64,000 bases of DNA from Sphingopyxis panaciterrae (GTDB taxonomy: Bacteria; Pseudomonadota; Alphaproteobacteria; Sphingomonadales; Sphingomonadaceae). The stretch lies in NCBI RefSeq assembly GCF_011762125.1, contig NZ_JAASQN010000001.1:868001-932000 (forward strand). The letters run 5' to 3'. Positions 63,555 to 64,000 of this stretch are shown piece by piece. Each line of letters begins with the position of its first letter. Position 1 is the first letter of the stretch. Below the pieces are notes generated by a model. The model had not been told where the DNA came from. It did no database searches and was given only the letters and a program-made list of their open reading frames with translations. The translations under genes were made by a program, and so were the position numbers.

Positions 63555-63632
63555 CGTCGCCCCTGCGAAGGCAGGGGCCGCCGGCAGCCTTGCGCCACGC
63601 TGACAGCGGCCCCTGCCTTCGCAGGGGCGACG
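63555..63632. terminator. Perfect 27-bp inverted repeat between convergent genes
   Basis: Arms 63555-63581 and 63606-63632 are exact inverse complements. Each arm is also a hairpin by itself (CCCCTGC-GAAG-GCAGGGG). It lies between the stop codons of the SRPBCC gene (63553) and the holin gene (63634), so it can end transcription from both sides. It also resembles dispersed sphingomonad BIME-like units. Confidence 0.75.
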
Positions 63633-63633
63633 T

Positions 63634-64000
63634 TTATGCCTCGAGCCCCTTGGCTTTCCCCCACGCCCGCGCCGCCGTGTACCCCAGATACCCCGTCCCG
63701 AAGAGCGCGTAGAGCGGTTCGGGGATGCCCGCGAGATAGGCGTTCATGCCCTCGGCGATCGCCTTGGCGATTTCGGGGCGCGCGGCGGCGATCAGGCCCA
63801 TCGGGATCGCCCAGAGCAGGAGTGCGTACATCACATAGAGAAAGCTCGGCCGCGCGCGGCTGGCCCAGGGGTCGGCGCTGCCCGCCTCGGCGACGATTGC
63901 GGTCATGCGGGTCTTGATCGCCTCCATTTCCTGGCTGCCCTCCATTTTGAGGAGCTCGAGCTTGGCGCGGTCGCGGGCTTCGGGGTCGGGGATGATCTTG
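63634..64000 (-). CDS. 3TM-type holin (GTA_holin_3TM), 5' end beyond window
   Basis: A holin-like membrane protein of the type found in gene transfer agents and prophages (GTA_holin_3TM). The frame stays open to the right edge (reading IIPDPEARDRAKLELLKMEGS before the first internal Met at 63945), so the start is outside the window. IIPDPEARxRAxLEL is a family hallmark. Hydrophobic segments are ARPSFLYVMYALLLWAIPMGLIAAA and IPEPLYALFGTGYLGYTAARAW, with a basic tail. Only about 122 residues are seen. The function would be export or release of lytic enzymes, by family. Confidence 0.8.
   Translation of the reverse strand, partial: KIIPDPEARDRAKLELLKMEGSQEMEAIKTRMTAIVAEAGSADPWASRARPSFLYVMYALLLWAIPMGLIAAARPEIAKAIAEGMNAYLAGIPEPLYALFGTGYLGYTAARAWGKAKGLEA

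Overview
The window is a chromosomal segment of a high-GC alphaproteobacterium, almost certainly a sphingomonad (Sphingopyxis/Sphingomonas type). The evidence is the combination of a CckA/ChpT phosphorelay, RpoH carrying the sigma-32 box, an alphaproteobacterial GTTC-N7-GTTC SOS box in front of recA, many TonB-dependent receptor and degradative genes, a GTA-type holin, and short G+C-rich palindromic repeats between genes. No tRNA, CRISPR array, transposase or integrase was seen.

Region 1 (1-30.35 kb) is accessory and catabolic. It holds a CoA-transferase/enoyl-CoA hydratase/TetR operon, an amidohydrolase-SDR operon divergent from a second TetR gene, a molybdopterin oxidoreductase divergent from a TonB receptor-P450-EthD operon, an APH-like kinase with an AttH-like protein, an MFS pump, and an AraC regulator divergent from a 4-hydroxybutyryl-CoA dehydratase-like enzyme with a hydrolase and a thioesterase. 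A RES-Xre toxin-antitoxin pair follows. Then comes a long minus-strand operon (two thiolase-fold proteins, acyl-CoA ligase, carotenoid-cleavage-type oxygenase, nitronate monooxygenase-like protein) divergent from a second TonB receptor, and finally a tandem HxlR regulator.

The most interesting result is a shared dyad-symmetric site, T-N2-GACRAA-N8-TTYGTC-N2-A, found in three promoter regions (4821, 7880, 14109). It ties the TetR gene at 4873, the amidohydrolase-SDR operon, the Mo-enzyme, the TonB receptor-P450-EthD operon and the kinase/AttH-like pair into one probable regulon. This looks like an undescribed uptake-and-oxidation system for an unknown hydrophobic substrate. A second item is the 4-hydroxybutyryl-CoA dehydratase relative, which keeps the Cys-x3-Cys and His/Cys cluster residues but has one residue fewer between the last two.

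Region 2 (30.4-64 kb) is mostly core genome: guaB, an RsmB-family methyltransferase, mtgA, rpoH, rluD, chpT, a chemotaxis operon (cheA-cheW-cheY-cheB-cheR), a cell-wall amidase, RNase P RNA, greB, slt, dapA, smpB, a DUF2062 gene, an M13 peptidase, cckA with a stand-alone receiver, recA with its SOS box, an agmatinase-like gene, a GST, two small secreted proteins, alaS, an SRPBCC gene and a GTA-type holin cut by the right edge. CckA and ChpT would pass phosphate towards CtrA (not in the window). Several intergenic spaces hold palindromic repeats, including a 133-bp palindrome that overlaps the chpT stop codon.
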